From Lachnospiraceae bacterium (lineage in GTDB: Bacteria > Bacillota_A > Clostridia > Lachnospirales > Lachnospiraceae), in contig JAEEXJ010000032.1 in the NCBI GenBank assembly GCA_016291475.1, forward strand, positions 1-29,141: DNA of 29,141 nt, given 5' to 3'. Shown piece after piece: positions 1 to 7,724 of this stretch. Each line of letters starts with the position of its first letter. The stretch's first letter is position 1. The notes below the pieces were generated by a model. That model saw only the letters and a program-made list of their open reading frames with translations. It did not search any database and had not been told where the DNA came from. The position numbers and the translations under genes were made by a program.

Positions 1-2
1 AG

Positions 3-1337
3 GATATGCCCAAGGCATGGTATAACCTCAGAGCAGACATGAAAAACAAACCCGCTCCTCTTCTTAATCCCGGAACAGGAAAGCCTCTTACTGCGGATGA
101 GCTTTCTCCCATATTCTGTGAGGAGCTTGTTGCGCAGGAACTGGATGATACCACTCCTTTTATCGAGATTCCCGAAGAGATCAGAAACTTTTATAAGATG
201 TTCAGACCTTCACCTCTTGTCAGAGCATACTGCCTTGAGGAGAAGCTGGGAACTCCTGCCAAGATCTATTATAAGTTCGAGGGAAACAACACCAGCGGAA
301 GCCACAAGCTTAATTCTGCCATTGCTCAGGCTTATTATGCAAAGAAGCAGGGACTCAAAGGTGTTACCACAGAGACCGGTGCCGGTCAGTGGGGAACCGC
401 TCTTTCAATGGCCTGCTCATATTTCGGACTTGATTGTAAGGTATATATGGTTAAGGTTTCTTACGAGCAGAAGCCTTTCCGCCGCGAAGTAATGCGTACT
501 TACGGAGCATCTGTTGTTCCTTCCCCTTCCGAAACCACCGAAGTAGGAAGAAAAATCCTTGCCGAGTTCCCCGGAACAACCGGAAGCCTCGGATGTGCAA
601 TCTCTGAAGCGGTTGAAGTAGCTACCAAGAATCCCGGATATCGTTATGTTCTGGGAAGCGTTCTTAACCAGGTTCTTCTTCATCAGTCTGTTATCGGACT
701 TGAGACCAAGACCGCTCTTGATAAGTACGGAATAAAGCCTGATATCATCATCGGATGTGCAGGCGGCGGATCTAACCTCGGAGGACTTATCGCTCCTTTC
801 ATGGGTGAGAAACTTCGCGGAGAAGCGGATTATCGCATCATTGCCGTTGAGCCCGCATCTTGTCCCAGCTTCACAAGAGGAACCTTCGCTTACGATTTCT
901 GCGATACCGGAATGATCTGTCCTCTTGCCAAGATGTATACTCTCGGAAGCAGCTTTATTCCTTCGGCAAACCATGCGGGAGGACTTCGTTTCCACGGCAT
1001 GAGCTCAACTCTTTCCCAGCTGTATCATGACGGATACATGGAAGCGACCAGCGTAGAGCAGACTTCCGTATTCGAGGCTGCAGAGATGTTCGCAAGAGTA
1101 GAGGGAATCCTTCCCGCTCCCGAAAGCTCACATGCTATCAGGGCTGCTATCGATGAGGCACTTAAGTGTAAAGAGACCGGAGAAGAGAAGACCATCGTAT
1201 TCGGCCTTACCGGTACAGGATACTTCGACCTTGTTGCATATCAGAAGTTTAATGACGGAGAGATGAGCGATTACATCCCTACCGATGAAGAGATCGCAGC
1301 ATCTGTTGCCAAGCTTCCCAAAGTACCCGAGATGTAA
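3..1337 (+). CDS. trpB2: TrpB2-type tryptophan synthase beta-like protein (5' partial)
   Basis: This is a PLP-dependent beta-subunit-like protein of the TrpB2 class, which makes tryptophan from indole and serine or acts as an indole-salvage enzyme. The PLP lysine lies in SGSHKLNSA (about residue 101 from the first ATG), followed by the active-site loop TETGAGQWG (about 121-130) and the glycine-rich phosphate-binding stretch GCAGGGSNLGG (about 252-262). The N-terminal WYN..ADMKNKPAPLLNPGT is typical of TrpB2 and absent from classical TrpB. The first ATG, at position 6, has no properly spaced ribosome binding site. Family members usually carry some ten or more residues before this point, so the real start is probably upstream of the window. 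No trpA is adjacent, which is usual for TrpB2. Family call is firm; the exact role in vivo is inferred. Confidence 0.93.
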   Translation, partial: DMPKAWYNLRADMKNKPAPLLNPGTGKPLTADELSPIFCEELVAQELDDTTPFIEIPEEIRNFYKMFRPSPLVRAYCLEEKLGTPAKIYYKFEGNNTSGSHKLNSAIAQAYYAKKQGLKGVTTETGAGQWGTALSMACSYFGLDCKVYMVKVSYEQKPFRREVMRTYGASVVPSPSETTEVGRKILAEFPGTTGSLGCAISEAVEVATKNPGYRYVLGSVLNQVLLHQSVIGLETKTALDKYGIKPDIIIGCAGGGSNLGGLIAPFMGEKLRGEADYRIIAVEPASCPSFTRGTFAYDFCDTGMICPLAKMYTLGSSFIPSANHAGGLRFHGMSSTLSQLYHDGYMEATSVEQTSVFEAAEMFARVEGILPAPESSHAIRAAIDEALKCKETGEEKTIVFGLTGTGYFDLVAYQKFNDGEMSDYIPTDEEIAASVAKLPKVPEM

Positions 1338-1375
1338 TATTATTTATTTTTCATAACTTACCTAAAATATATATC

Positions 1376-1407
1376 AATGGGGACGGTTTTAAGAAACCGT
1401 CCCCATT
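1376..1407. terminator. Perfect 14-bp palindrome between convergent genes
   Basis: The arm AATGGGGACGGTTT (1376-1389) pairs perfectly with AAACCGTCCCCATT (1394-1407) around a TAAG loop. It lies between the converging trpB2 and ABC transporter genes, so it may terminate transcription in both directions. The T-tracts on either side are weak. Its GGGGACGGTT core recurs as a single arm at 6346-6356, so it may be a REP-like repeat used as a terminator. Confidence 0.7.
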
Positions 1408-1418
1408 AGCTTTGTTAT

Positions 1419-3221
1419 TTACGCATAGTACTGTGCCTGGGCGTGGAACATCTGAGAGTACAAACCGCCGGGCAAAGAGACGAGGCTGCTGTGAGTTCCT
1501 CTTTCCACGATCCTGCCTTCTTTAAATACCAGAATGCTGTCGCAGAATTTGCAGGAAGAAAGTCTGTGTGAAATAAAGAGAGCAGTCTTTCCGTCAGTCA
1601 TCTCATTGAATTTCTCATATACTTCCTTTTCTGCAATGGGATCCAGTGCGGCCGTAGGTTCATCGAGTATGAGAACGGGGGCATCTTTGTAGAGAGCTCT
1701 TGCCATGGCAAGCTTTTGCTGTTCACCTCCGGAGGGTTCAAAGCCGTTCAGGTCGTAATATCTGAACACACATGTATCTGTTCCTGCGGAAAGAGAAGAA
1801 ACTTTTTCGGATAGTCCGACTTCTTTGATTATCTCATTTACTTTTTCATCGGATACATCTGCAGGATCTCCTGTTATGATATTTTCCTTGATTGAAAAAC
1901 CGAGAAGCTGGAAATCCTGGAAAACAGCTGCAAGTAATTTTCGATAACTTGTAATGTCATATTCAAGAATATTAAAGCCGTTTAATGTGATCTCTCCTTC
2001 CGTACACTCATAAAATCTGCAGAGCAGTTTAATAAACGTTGTCTTGCCTGCACCGTTTAATCCTACGATTGAAAGATGTTCCCCTTTATGTATCTTTACA
2101 TTGATATTTGTGATAGCATATTCTTCGCTTCCGGGATATCTGAAAGATACGTTTTTAAATTCTATCTCCATAGAATCATCGCATGCACAGGGAAGGTTTC
2201 CGGATTCTTCGAAGTCATTGTTCTCAAGAAAGTTCACACATTTCTCCGCATAACGTGTAAATTTCTGCAGGTCGAGTATCTGTAATAAAACCATGTTCAT
2301 GCTTGCTGCGATAGCTGCACCGGATGCGGCGAGCATCGTGAATTCACCCAGGGTGATAATACCTTTTACTGCCATTATGGTGAGAATGATATAAGTCAGG
2401 ATCGTAGTGAGTGCCATGTCGAGTTTTGAACCATACAGGAATTTCTGTGACTGCATCGCCTGATCTTTAGTAATCTTTGATTGCTCAAGATTATATGAAT
2501 CAACTCGATGTGTCATCATATCTTTTGCATCAAAAAGTCTTATGTCTTTACCGTATCGAATATCGGACAAGGAGTGGAGCAGGAAATAATATCCTCTGTC
2601 GATGGAAGAAAGCTTTTCGTGCTGAGCCAGACTAATCGCATTGATCCGATTGTTCATTGCGGTGTTTATGATAACGCTTAAGACAAATACAAGAAGGAGC
2701 GGAAGAGAGTATCTGATAACAACGGATGCTGAAATGATCAATATCACCAGATTACTTATAAGAAGAGCAAATGCTTTGAACAATCCTCTCATACCGCCGG
2801 AGTAATCATTGGAGATTCCGCTCTTAGCGCTGTGAATGTAATCAAGAGTTTCTTTCTGCTCGGTGGCAATGAATTTAAGTTCCATGCTTTTTCTTCCGAT
2901 ATCAGCTTCATTGCGTCGGTTAAGATCCTCATAGTATATCTTGGACAGATGCTCATCCGTAATGCTGACTGACAGATTTATGAAGAATGTGGCAAGGATC
3001 ATAAACGCAGCGATGTGAATAATGCGGGCCATGTCTCCGGAGGAGGTAATGGTATCGATAAGCATCCTCGGACAAAAGATTCCTACCAGTGGTCTTATGA
3101 TCATTACAAGCATGAAGAAAGCATAGAATAAGTAAAAACTTTTTCTGTATTTCCACATCTTATCAAAAAAGTAAAAGATGGTATGAAGATCGAAATTCAT
3201 TTTCCTGTCATGATGCTTCAT
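1419..3221 (-). CDS. ABC exporter, fused membrane and ATPase domains (second subunit)
   Basis: This is a half-transporter with an N-terminal six-helix membrane domain (about residues 15-320) and a C-terminal ATPase domain. Numbered from the chosen start, Walker A GLNGAGKT is at 387-394, the signature SGGEQ at 497-501, Walker B VLILDE at 516-521, and the switch histidine in ISHRLSS near 552. The open frame extends to an ATG at 3266. I chose the ATG at 3221 because GGAGG sits 9 bases before it and it overlaps the upstream stop by 14 bases, indicating translational coupling. It probably pairs with the upstream half-transporter as a heterodimer. Both ATPase domains look intact, unlike exporters with one degenerate site. 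The substrate is unknown; promoter control (5053-5083) suggests drug or metabolite efflux. Confidence 0.9.
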   Translation of the reverse strand: MKHHDRKMNFDLHTIFYFFDKMWKYRKSFYLFYAFFMLVMIIRPLVGIFCPRMLIDTITSSGDMARIIHIAAFMILATFFINLSVSITDEHLSKIYYEDLNRRNEADIGRKSMELKFIATEQKETLDYIHSAKSGISNDYSGGMRGLFKAFALLISNLVILIISASVVIRYSLPLLLVFVLSVIINTAMNNRINAISLAQHEKLSSIDRGYYFLLHSLSDIRYGKDIRLFDAKDMMTHRVDSYNLEQSKITKDQAMQSQKFLYGSKLDMALTTILTYIILTIMAVKGIITLGEFTMLAASGAAIAASMNMVLLQILDLQKFTRYAEKCVNFLENNDFEESGNLPCACDDSMEIEFKNVSFRYPGSEEYAITNINVKIHKGEHLSIVGLNGAGKTTFIKLLCRFYECTEGEITLNGFNILEYDITSYRKLLAAVFQDFQLLGFSIKENIITGDPADVSDEKVNEIIKEVGLSEKVSSLSAGTDTCVFRYYDLNGFEPSGGEQQKLAMARALYKDAPVLILDEPTAALDPIAEKEVYEKFNEMTDGKTALFISHRLSSCKFCDSILVFKEGRIVERGTHSSLVSLPGGLYSQMFHAQAQYYA

Positions 3222-5019
3222 TTTCGACTTCCTCCGTTTCTTTGTAATACTGAGCTTGTGCTTCATATATTTCGTAATACTCTCCTTTAAGCTTCATGAG
3301 CTCGTCATGAGTTCCGTATTCAACTATGTGACCATCCTTAAACATTGCAATTACATCGCAAAAGCGTGTTGAGGAAAGTCTGTGGGAAATATATATGCCT
3401 GTCTTTTCGCCGATCAGAGTGTCAAAGTCTTTATACATTTTTTCTTCCGCAAGAGGATCAAGTGCTGCGGTGGGCTCGTCCAGAATAATGACGGGGGCAT
3501 CTTTGTAGAGAGCTCTTGCGAAAGCCAGTTTTTGTTTCTCGCCTCCCGAAAAATCCGTTCCGTTTTCATCAAGTACTTTTAATACCTGGGTGTGTTCTTT
3601 GAAAACCAGCTTCTTTATCTTGTCTGATAAACCGCATTTTTCGATGCAGTCTTTTACTCTGACTTCATCGGTTTTATCCGATAGTCTCATGGAGATATTT
3701 TCCGATACGGTAAAGGGATATTCTTCCACATTCTGGAATACCGGAGAAAAGAGACCGAACCTGGTCTTGAGATTAAGGCTGTCAGCCTCTTTTCCGGCAA
3801 TCCGGATTGTTCCTTCGGATGGGGAATACAATCCGCAAAGAAGTTTTATGAAGGTAGTCTTGCCTGCACCGTTTAATCCGACGACGGCAAGTCTTTGTCC
3901 GTAGGGAATCTTGATGCTTACATTTTCGAGAGCATTTTTGCTTTGCGCTTCATAACAAAATGTAACATCGTCAAATTCTATGTCCGGTTTATCCGGTCCG
4001 CATTCAGCTTCCTTACTTTCATCTTTCTTATAGGTGTCAACAAATCTTCTGAAGTCCGCAACTTCGGAAGATTGTTTTTTCAGATTCGAAAGTTCATGGA
4101 AGAAGCTGTTTACCGCATTTGAGAAAATACGAACCGATGATACATAAAGTGTAAAGTCCGCAATGGAAAGATTTCCTTTTGCAAGGGACCACAGGAGAAA
4201 GAAATATAGTGCAATCTCCTGAAGAAGCTGAAATACTGCAATCAGTATATGACCCTTTACCCATATGTTTCTTGAGATGATATATTTCTTCTGGATATCC
4301 GCATTAAGAGCAAGATACTTTTCGTATATCCAGTCTTTCATGTCGTACAAACGTATCTCTTTGGCGGTATTAAAGTGGGTAGTAAGATAACCCATGTTAA
4401 AGTGTCTTCTCCAGAACGGACCAAGTGCATCCCACACAAGTTCTTTATCTTTTCTCTTAGCTTTCTCCAGCGGAATGGATGCGGTTATCAAAAGAAGACT
4501 TAAGATGACCACCAGAAAAATATTGAGTTTCGAAATCAGAAGGACGGATATTATTATCTGTAATACGAATTTTCCGCACAGTATGGAAGAGGTCATCATT
4601 CCTTCTATACTTGCATCTTTGTTGTTCATTACATTTCTGATTCGCTCATGTTCGTCGAGGACTTTGGGATTTTCCATATTCGCATAGTCCATGGTGAGCA
4701 TGGTATCCATCAGTTCTCTTTTGAATCTGATCAGAACATATTTCATTCTCCATCCGGTCTGGTTCAGTACATAACCCTGAAGGAGATATACCAGCAGAAT
4801 GACTGCAGCGTAGATTCCGATCACATACATAATGTTTTCGGTACTGCTTCCGGTTTCAATCCGGCTTATTACAAGTTTTACCAAGATAGGAACAACAAAG
4901 AGTTCGGCGGTATCAATGATGTTTCCAAGGATCTGAACAGGCATTAAGCCTTTTCCCCATTTTGTCATGCCGCTTAGCACATACCTCAGATTATCTTTTA
5001 ATCCGTATTCTTTCATCAT
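3208..5019 (-). CDS. ABC exporter, fused membrane and ATPase domains (first subunit)
   Basis: This is the first gene of the two-gene exporter operon. The N-terminal two-thirds holds hydrophobic helices (for example about 38-55, 65-85, 150-180 and 258-282). The ATPase domain has Walker A GLNGAGKT at about 381-388, the signature SGGEKQ near 485, Walker B VIILDE followed by PTAALDP, and switch motif YISHRLSS. The first ATG (5025) is only one base from GGAGG. The in-frame ATG at 5019 has a 7-base gap and is the better start. Its stop overlaps the next gene by 14 bases. Sharing the TAALDP and SHRLSS blocks with its partner fits a duplicated pair working as a heterodimer. The substrate cannot be read from sequence; the MerR-type promoter upstream points to inducible export. 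Confidence 0.9.
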   Translation of the reverse strand: MMKEYGLKDNLRYVLSGMTKWGKGLMPVQILGNIIDTAELFVVPILVKLVISRIETGSSTENIMYVIGIYAAVILLVYLLQGYVLNQTGWRMKYVLIRFKRELMDTMLTMDYANMENPKVLDEHERIRNVMNNKDASIEGMMTSSILCGKFVLQIIISVLLISKLNIFLVVILSLLLITASIPLEKAKRKDKELVWDALGPFWRRHFNMGYLTTHFNTAKEIRLYDMKDWIYEKYLALNADIQKKYIISRNIWVKGHILIAVFQLLQEIALYFFLLWSLAKGNLSIADFTLYVSSVRIFSNAVNSFFHELSNLKKQSSEVADFRRFVDTYKKDESKEAECGPDKPDIEFDDVTFCYEAQSKNALENVSIKIPYGQRLAVVGLNGAGKTTFIKLLCGLYSPSEGTIRIAGKEADSLNLKTRFGLFSPVFQNVEEYPFTVSENISMRLSDKTDEVRVKDCIEKCGLSDKIKKLVFKEHTQVLKVLDENGTDFSGGEKQKLAFARALYKDAPVIILDEPTAALDPLAEEKMYKDFDTLIGEKTGIYISHRLSSTRFCDVIAMFKDGHIVEYGTHDELMKLKGEYYEIYEAQAQYYKETEEVENEAS

Positions 5020-5052
5020 GTTCATTCCTCCAAGGAACTTTTTCCTGATATC

Positions 5053-5083
5053 ATCCTGAGGCGTGCCCTTAGGGGAGGGTCAA
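5053..5083 (-). promoter_or_regulatory. MerR-type promoter/operator of the ABC exporter operon
   Basis: On the minus strand a -35 box TTGACC (5083-5078) is separated by 19 bases from a -10-like CAGGAT (5058-5053). The spacer (5077-5059) contains CTCCCCTAAGGGCACG, a CCC-AAGGG dyad. The overlong 19-base spacer with a central dyad is the hallmark of promoters activated by MerR-family proteins. It matches the promoter of the MerR-methyltransferase gene (11726-11756): the -35 is identical, 13 of 19 spacer bases agree, and GATAT follows the -10 in both. Regulation by that protein is inferred from this match. Confidence 0.72.
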
Positions 5084-5090
5084 GTTTTTG

Positions 5091-5118
5091 TTGACAATTT
5101 TTTTGCATGTGTTATTCT
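5091..5118 (+). promoter_or_regulatory. Sigma-A promoter of the leader/rsgA unit
   Basis: TTGACA (5091-5096), a 16-base AT-rich spacer, and TATTCT (5113-5118) make a strong housekeeping promoter reading right. Its -35 is only 7 bases from the -35 of the opposite exporter promoter, so proteins bound at one may affect the other. Confidence 0.7.
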
Positions 5119-5155
5119 TAATTCACGATACAAAAAAGAAAGCGAGGTAGTTTTA

Positions 5156-5221
5156 ATGTTTGTAAAGAGAATAGTTACCGCAAACGAATATAGTATGACG
5201 ACCTCGGTTTATGCTCATTGA
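5156..5221 (+). CDS. Putative 21-residue leader peptide upstream of rsgA
   Basis: A short open frame starts with ATG at 5156, 8 bases after a good ribosome binding site (GAGG, 5144-5147), and ends with TGA at 5219-5221. The peptide begins MFVKRIVTANEYSM and ends SVYAH; it has no run of one amino acid, so it does not look like a starvation-sensing leader. It lies about 30 bases downstream of a strong promoter and just upstream of a hairpin terminator, in front of a GTPase that matures ribosomes. This layout resembles leaders where a stalled ribosome controls downstream expression, as in erm and ABC-F resistance genes. Translation is inferred; I do not recognise the peptide. Confidence 0.55.
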   Translation: MFVKRIVTANEYSMTTSVYAH

Positions 5222-5243
5222 TCTTAAAATGAATTGATATCTG

Positions 5244-5275
5244 AACCGTGGCTTTAAAGTCACGGTTTTCTTTTG
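5244..5275 (+). terminator. Rho-independent terminator in the rsgA leader
   Basis: AACCGTGGCT (5244-5253) pairs with AGTCACGGTT (5258-5267) with one G-T wobble and a TTAA loop, followed by a T-rich run ending near 5274. It lies between the leader peptide and rsgA with no second clear promoter before rsgA, so it probably acts as an attenuator. Confidence 0.75.
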
Positions 5276-5336
5276 CCCATAGGGCATCTTAGCTGATGGT
5301 CTCCATACTATGAATCACATTTATGGAGAATCAAAA

Positions 5337-6335
5337 TTGAGTAAAAAAATAATCAATCAAAACGAAGAACTGACCGGCAGGATCATGTCGGTTCAAAAAA
5401 ACAGCTTTATCATCGGATATGAAGAAGAGGAAATTTCCGGAAAGCTCAAAGGAAGTTTTTACGGAGAAGATACAGAGAATCTTCCCGTTGTCGGAGACTA
5501 TGTTACTTTTCGATATAACCCTTTGGGTGAATCAATGATACTTAGTGTGTGCGAAAGAAAGAATCTGCTTCAAAGACCGGATCAGGCCAAGACGGCGGTA
5601 ATGCAGTACATGGTCGCCAATGTAGACTATACCTTCATTATTACATCTCTAAACGAAGATTACAGTTATAACAGGATAGCAAGATATGTCAGTGTGGTGC
5701 TTCAGGGCGGATCGATCCCTGTTGTGGTGCTGACCAAATCGGATCTGTGTTCCAATCCCGGAAGATATATAAGGGAGGTGGAATCCATTTCCGACAAAGT
5801 AAGGGTTCATGCCATCTCAGCTATATACGGTATCGGAACGGATGAACTGGAAGAATATATGAAACCTGGAGTTACTATATGTCTGATCGGTTCATCCGGT
5901 GCCGGAAAATCGACGCTTATCAATTCGCTTTCGGGGGAGGAAGTAATGAAAACATCGGAAGTAAGAGAGTCCGATTCGACCGGTAAGCATACCACAACAC
6001 ACAGACAGCTGATCAATCTTAAGAACGGCGTATCTGTCATCGATACTCCCGGTATGAGAGAGATCGGGATGGCTGAGACAAAAGAAGGAATCGATGAGAC
6101 TTTTTCGGATATAGTGGAGCTTGAGCGCATGTGCAGGTTCAGTGACTGCAGGCATGATACGGAACCGGGATGTGCCATCAAGGCTGCCATAGAAAACGGA
6201 GAGCTCTCGGAAGAAAGATATATGCTGTATAAATCTCTCGGAACTGAGAATCAGAAAAATTATGCCAAGAAAAAGAAGATATCCATGTGGGCTAAGGAAG
6301 CCAAAAAATTCAAGGATATGAATAATATCTACTAG
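5337..6335 (+). CDS. rsgA: RsgA/YjeQ-type ribosome small-subunit GTPase
   Basis: RsgA-family GTPases bind the 30S subunit and assist its late maturation. The sequence shows the circularly permuted GTPase order: an OB-like N-terminus (about 10-75), G4 TKSD (133-136), G1 GSSGAGKS (185-192), G3 DTPG (236-239), then a zinc site with C266, C271, H273 and C279. A lysine-rich tail ends the protein. An ATG at 5310 opens the frame but has no ribosome binding site. The TTG at 5337 has GGAG (5325-5328) 8 bases upstream and is the better start, giving 332 residues. Most bacteria have a separate housekeeping rsgA; with its regulated leader this one may be a stress-induced paralogue, which this window cannot settle. 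It ends before a new promoter, so it is probably monocistronic. Confidence 0.88.
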   Translation: MSKKIINQNEELTGRIMSVQKNSFIIGYEEEEISGKLKGSFYGEDTENLPVVGDYVTFRYNPLGESMILSVCERKNLLQRPDQAKTAVMQYMVANVDYTFIITSLNEDYSYNRIARYVSVVLQGGSIPVVVLTKSDLCSNPGRYIREVESISDKVRVHAISAIYGIGTDELEEYMKPGVTICLIGSSGAGKSTLINSLSGEEVMKTSEVRESDSTGKHTTTHRQLINLKNGVSVIDTPGMREIGMAETKEGIDETFSDIVELERMCRFSDCRHDTEPGCAIKAAIENGELSEERYMLYKSLGTENQKNYAKKKKISMWAKEAKKFKDMNNIY

Positions 6336-6345
6336 AGTCGGCAAG

Positions 6346-6356
6346 AACCGTCCCCA
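6346..6356. repeat. Single arm of a GGGGACGGTT repeat
   Basis: AACCGTCCCCA here is identical to 1395-1405, the right arm of the palindrome downstream of trpB2. No complementary arm is nearby, so this looks like a remnant of a REP-like element or a chance match. It sits between the rsgA stop and the next promoter. Confidence 0.35.
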
Positions 6357-6364
6357 CTGAATCA

Positions 6365-6373
6365 TGGTATAAT
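6365..6373 (+). promoter_or_regulatory. Extended -10 promoter of the ybaK-like operon
   Basis: TGGTATAAT (6365-6373) is a perfect -10 box with the extended TG dinucleotide; no good -35 lies 17 bases upstream. A ribosome binding site GGAAGGA (6388-6394) precedes the ATG at 6404. Confidence 0.5.
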
Positions 6374-6403
6374 AAGTATATGTATTAGGAAGGAAACAGA
6401 GCC

Positions 6404-6889
6404 ATGAGAAATGAAAAAGTAGCGGAATTCCTCAGAAACAAGGGATTTGAAGATCGTATTGAGGATCATACCGAGACCATAGATACAGTAGAGCATGCGG
6501 CACGGCAGATCGGATGCAGCGAAGCGGAGATTGCCAAAACTCTTTCTTTTATCGTAGATGATAAACCTGTCATAGTCGTGATGGCCGGTGACGGAAGGGT
6601 AAACAGTTCCAAGTTTAAAGCAAAGTTTCATACCAAGCCTTCCATGGTGCCCAGGGATATGGTTGAAGAGCTGATAGGCTTTCTTCCCGGAGGTGTATGT
6701 CCCTTTGGTATAAAAGAAGGTATTCCGGTTTGGCTTGATATATCCATGAAGAGATTTGAATATGTCCATCCCGCTGCCGGGAATGAGTTTACTTCGGTTA
6801 AGCTGACTCCGGATGAACTTGAAAAAGCCTCAGAGGCGCTTGGATGGTGCGATGTTTGCAAGGGATGGGAAACGGATGAGAATAGTTAA
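6404..6889 (+). CDS. YbaK/EbsC-family aminoacyl-tRNA deacylase
   Basis: This 161-residue protein belongs to the YbaK/EbsC/ProX superfamily of trans-editing enzymes, which remove wrongly attached amino acids from tRNA (for example Cys- or Ala-tRNA(Pro)). Family marks are a lysine in the central sheet (SKFKAKF, about 68-74), the loop LPGGVCPFG (about 95-103), and the GNEFTSVKLTPDEL region near the C-terminus. Full length is typical. GGAAGGA lies 9 bases before the ATG. Its stop overlaps the following gene by 14 bases, so the two are probably translated together. The substrate tRNA cannot be decided from the sequence. Confidence 0.88.
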   Translation: MRNEKVAEFLRNKGFEDRIEDHTETIDTVEHAARQIGCSEAEIAKTLSFIVDDKPVIVVMAGDGRVNSSKFKAKFHTKPSMVPRDMVEELIGFLPGGVCPFGIKEGIPVWLDISMKRFEYVHPAAGNEFTSVKLTPDELEKASEALGWCDVCKGWETDENS

Positions 6890-7712
6890 TCTGATCGAAA
6901 ATACGGAAGGCAGGGCCGGATGCATCTATGCTCATGGCTTATCCTTCTATATAGAAAAAGGCAGCAGGAAATTATTGATGGATCTCGGTCCTTCCGAGGA
7001 CACCCTGAAGAATGCCAAAAGCCTGGGAATTGACTTAAGTTCCGTAGATGCTGTCATTCTAAGTCATGGTCATTACGATCATTCGGGAGGGATTCTTCCC
7101 TATGCAGATGCGGGCTTTAAGGCGGACATATATATGCAGCGGTCCGCAGGTGATGACTATTATGCGGATGACGGAACAGATGCCGTGGGTGGAAGGTTCA
7201 GATATATCGGTATAGATAAAAGGATCTGTGATCTGCCGCAGGTCAGGAAGCTTGACGGGGATTTTGTTATTGAAGAAGGAATCGAACTGTTTACCATTAA
7301 AGAAAGAACCCATCCGCTTCCCTTTACCAACAAAAGACTTCTGATGAAGGCAGGAGAGGAACTTGTAAGAGATGAGTTTAAACACGAGCATTTCCTTGTT
7401 TTGACAGAAGGCGAAAAGAGCCTTCTCATGGGCGGATGTGCCCATAACGGTATCCTGAGTATCATGGATGCTTATTGTGAAAAATACGGAAAAGCCCCGG
7501 ATACCGTGATAAGCGGTTTTCACCTGATGAAGAAGACAACCTATCGGGATGATCAGGTAAAAGAGATCGAGGATATCGCCCGTGAGCTTAATGAATATCC
7601 TACGATTTTCTATACTTGTCATTGTACCGGCCTGGAAGCATTTGATATTATGAAGGCAGTGATGGGAGATAAACTCATCTATGTTCACTCGGGTGATGAG
7701 ATCATACTTTAA
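6876..7712 (+). CDS. Metallo-beta-lactamase-fold hydrolase
   Basis: The metal-binding motif SHGHYDHSGG (H64, H66, D68, H69) marks the metallo-beta-lactamase fold; GGCAHNG and SGFHLM further on supply later metal-site residues. The layout resembles archaeal MJ0301-like dihydropterin/beta-ribofuranosylaminobenzene phosphate synthase-type proteins often annotated simply as MBL-fold hydrolases. The frame is open from 6813, but that start would extend far into the upstream gene. The ATG at 6876 has AGGGATGGGA just upstream, overlaps the ybaK-like stop by 14 bases, and starts at the expected MRIVNLIEN. The length is then 278 residues. No signal peptide is seen, so it is cytoplasmic. The substrate is unknown. 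Confidence 0.85.
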   Translation: MRIVNLIENTEGRAGCIYAHGLSFYIEKGSRKLLMDLGPSEDTLKNAKSLGIDLSSVDAVILSHGHYDHSGGILPYADAGFKADIYMQRSAGDDYYADDGTDAVGGRFRYIGIDKRICDLPQVRKLDGDFVIEEGIELFTIKERTHPLPFTNKRLLMKAGEELVRDEFKHEHFLVLTEGEKSLLMGGCAHNGILSIMDAYCEKYGKAPDTVISGFHLMKKTTYRDDQVKEIEDIARELNEYPTIFYTCHCTGLEAFDIMKAVMGDKLIYVHSGDEIIL

Positions 7713-7724
7713 GTTGCAGGTATT

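Larger units (their letters stand above)
5142..5275 (+). promoter_or_regulatory. Candidate ribosome-stalling attenuator controlling rsgA
   Basis: Four segments can pair in competing ways. Segment 1, CGAGGT (5143-5148, the leader's ribosome binding site), can pair with segment 2, ACCTCG (5201-5206, inside the leader frame). Segment 2, extended as CCTCGGTT (5202-5209), can also pair with segment 3, AACCGTGG (5244-5251), with one mismatch. Segment 3 pairs with segment 4, CACGGTT (5261-5267), to form the terminator. A ribosome held early in the leader would cover segment 1, free segment 2 to capture segment 3, and so prevent termination. Pairings are visible in the sequence; the mechanism is inferred. 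Confidence 0.5.

Noticed and set aside
417..995. 192-codon open frame antisense to trpB2
   Set aside because: The plus-strand TrpB2 is unambiguous and the antisense translation shows no domain.
5156..5275. Amino-acid attenuator or T-box before rsgA
   Set aside because: The leader peptide has no repeated regulatory codons and there is no T-box sequence; a stall-type attenuator fits better.
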